Source: Puniceicoccaceae bacterium
GTDB taxonomy: Bacteria; Verrucomicrobiota; Verrucomicrobiia; Opitutales; Coraliomargaritaceae
Reading direction: 5' to 3'
Length of the DNA: 64,000 nt
NCBI GenBank assembly: GCA_018402305.1
Contig: JAGYJE010000002.1
Location: forward strand, 186,001-250,000
Each line of letters starts with the position of its first letter. The stretch's first letter is position 1. The notes under the pieces were generated by a model that was given only the letters and a program-made list of their open reading frames with translations, was not told the DNA's origin and ran no database searches. Both the position numbers and the translations under genes were made by a program. Of the stretch, positions 63,302 to 64,000 are shown piece after piece.

Positions 63302-64000
63302 TCCGCACGCCCCCCTTCCGCAGCGCTCGTGTCGACTCTGGCGATCGTCCGGTCCAGCAGCACGAGTTGCTCCCGGACTCCATCGACCGCCGGCATGAAC
63401 ATATAGTCGGTATCGAGCTCCAGCAGGTCCTCCACGACCGACACATCGAAGGCGTGCATCGCACACGGCACCCCGGCCGAACGGCAGCGGTAGGCCAGCA
63501 GGTGGTTGGTGTCCTCAATCTGCAGCGCCGAGACGACCAGCCGCGCCCGGCGCAGCCCGATCTCCTCGATGACCGATTCATATTCCACATTGCCAATCAT
63601 CGTCTCGGCCGCTCCCAAGCCCTCCAGTTTGCCGGGATCGGTATCGATCGCGAGCAGGCGTTCCCCCCGCTGGCAAAGCGTTTGCACGATCTCGCGGCCG
63701 AGGGCATTCATCCCCACCACGATGATATGATTCTGCCGCTCGGAGGCTTCCTCCGGCTCGACCGCCTGTTTTGCAAAAAACAACTTGAGCAGCCCAAGGC
63801 GTTTGCAGAAGCGATAGAGCGGCTCGGTATAGATGATCATGTAGGCGGACGTGGCAATCGTCACAATGCCCACCACCGCCACCACCGAAAGGATCCCCTC
63901 ACCAATCAGCCCGGCCGCCAACCCCATCGCCGCAAAGACAAAGGAGAACTCGCTGATCTGGGCCACCGTCACACTCGTGCGAAAAGCCGTCAGCTCGCTG
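63298..64000 (-). CDS. CPA2-type antiporter, C-terminal part (5' end outside window)
   Basis: At least 233 residues: the last transport helices ([20 protein letters not shown] and [17 protein letters not shown], with the ISEFSF motif) and a TrkA-N domain ([18 protein letters not shown]). It runs off the window at 64000. Its stop overlaps the start of the second antiporter, so both are likely made in one operon as two related transport subunits. Confidence 0.87.
   Translation of the reverse strand, partial: SELTAFRTSVTVAQISEFSFVFAAMGLAAGLIGEGILSVVAVVGIVTIATSAYMIIYTEPLYRFCKRLGLLKLFFAKQAVEPEEASERQNHIIVVGMNALGREIVQTLCQRGERLLAIDTDPGKLEGLGAAETMIGNVEYESVIEEIGLRRARLVVSALQIEDTNHLLAYRCRSAGVPCAMHAFDVSVVEDLLELDTDYMFMPAVDGVREQLVLLDRTIARVDTSAAEGGRAE

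Overview
The window looks like chromosomal DNA of a marine-type Verrucomicrobiota, probably class Opitutae (Puniceicoccales/Coraliomargarita-like). I infer this from gene content: an S1 sulfatase with a SGSH-like end, a Gfo/Idh/MocA oxidoreductase, a GH29 fucosidase remnant, a prepilin-like protein of the H-X9-DG type, several RAYT (REP-associated Y1) transposases, and a full set of moderately GC-rich housekeeping genes. No search could be run, so the taxon is an inference.

Left end (1-7.3 kb) is accessory. It holds the edge of a sulfated-polysaccharide locus (partial oxidoreductase, sulfatase, AraC regulator, pseudopilin, last third of a fucosidase). This locus is interrupted by a HUH/RAYT transposase and three arrays of short repeats sharing the core TAAAGGACACCCA; each array abuts a truncated or altered gene end. 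A Phd/PIN toxin-antitoxin pair follows. From 7.3 to 11 kb mutS is flanked on both sides by wrecked toxin-antitoxin genes and an ATPase fragment. From 11 to 14.2 kb an ArsR repressor with a clear operator drives a four-domain persulfide/sulfur-relay fusion (CoA-disulfide reductase, rhodanese, TusA, DsrE).

The middle (14.6-54.6 kb) is mostly core: purA-like and guaB (the two IMP branch enzymes), menC-menE, glnD, slyD, ftsK, lipB-lipA, ftsB, metX-metW, a SulP transporter, a hisN-type phosphatase, folP, rnr, the SRP RNA, a Mini-III-type RNase coupled to clpP, an ECF sigma/anti-sigma/YceI cluster, queA, prfB with its classic +1 frameshift site, glgP and queE. Two closely related RAYT genes are wedged convergently against the 3' ends of purA and the RNase III gene. 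Two conserved-looking proteins of unknown function carry kinase-like (41.1-42.2 kb) and ATP-grasp-like (49.7-51.1 kb) signatures.

Right end (54.7-64 kb): a near-leaderless PIN/RHH toxin-antitoxin pair beside dnaE, xerC, parA, tRNA-Val(GAC), a fused yefM-yoeB deletion remnant, and two overlapping CPA2-type cation/proton antiporter genes, the second running off the window.

The most unusual material is (i) the RAYT-linked repeat arrays that end neighbouring reading frames, (ii) at least three separately deleted toxin-antitoxin loci, (iii) the sulfur fusion with its operator, and (iv) the two unknown proteins with nucleotide-binding-like motifs.
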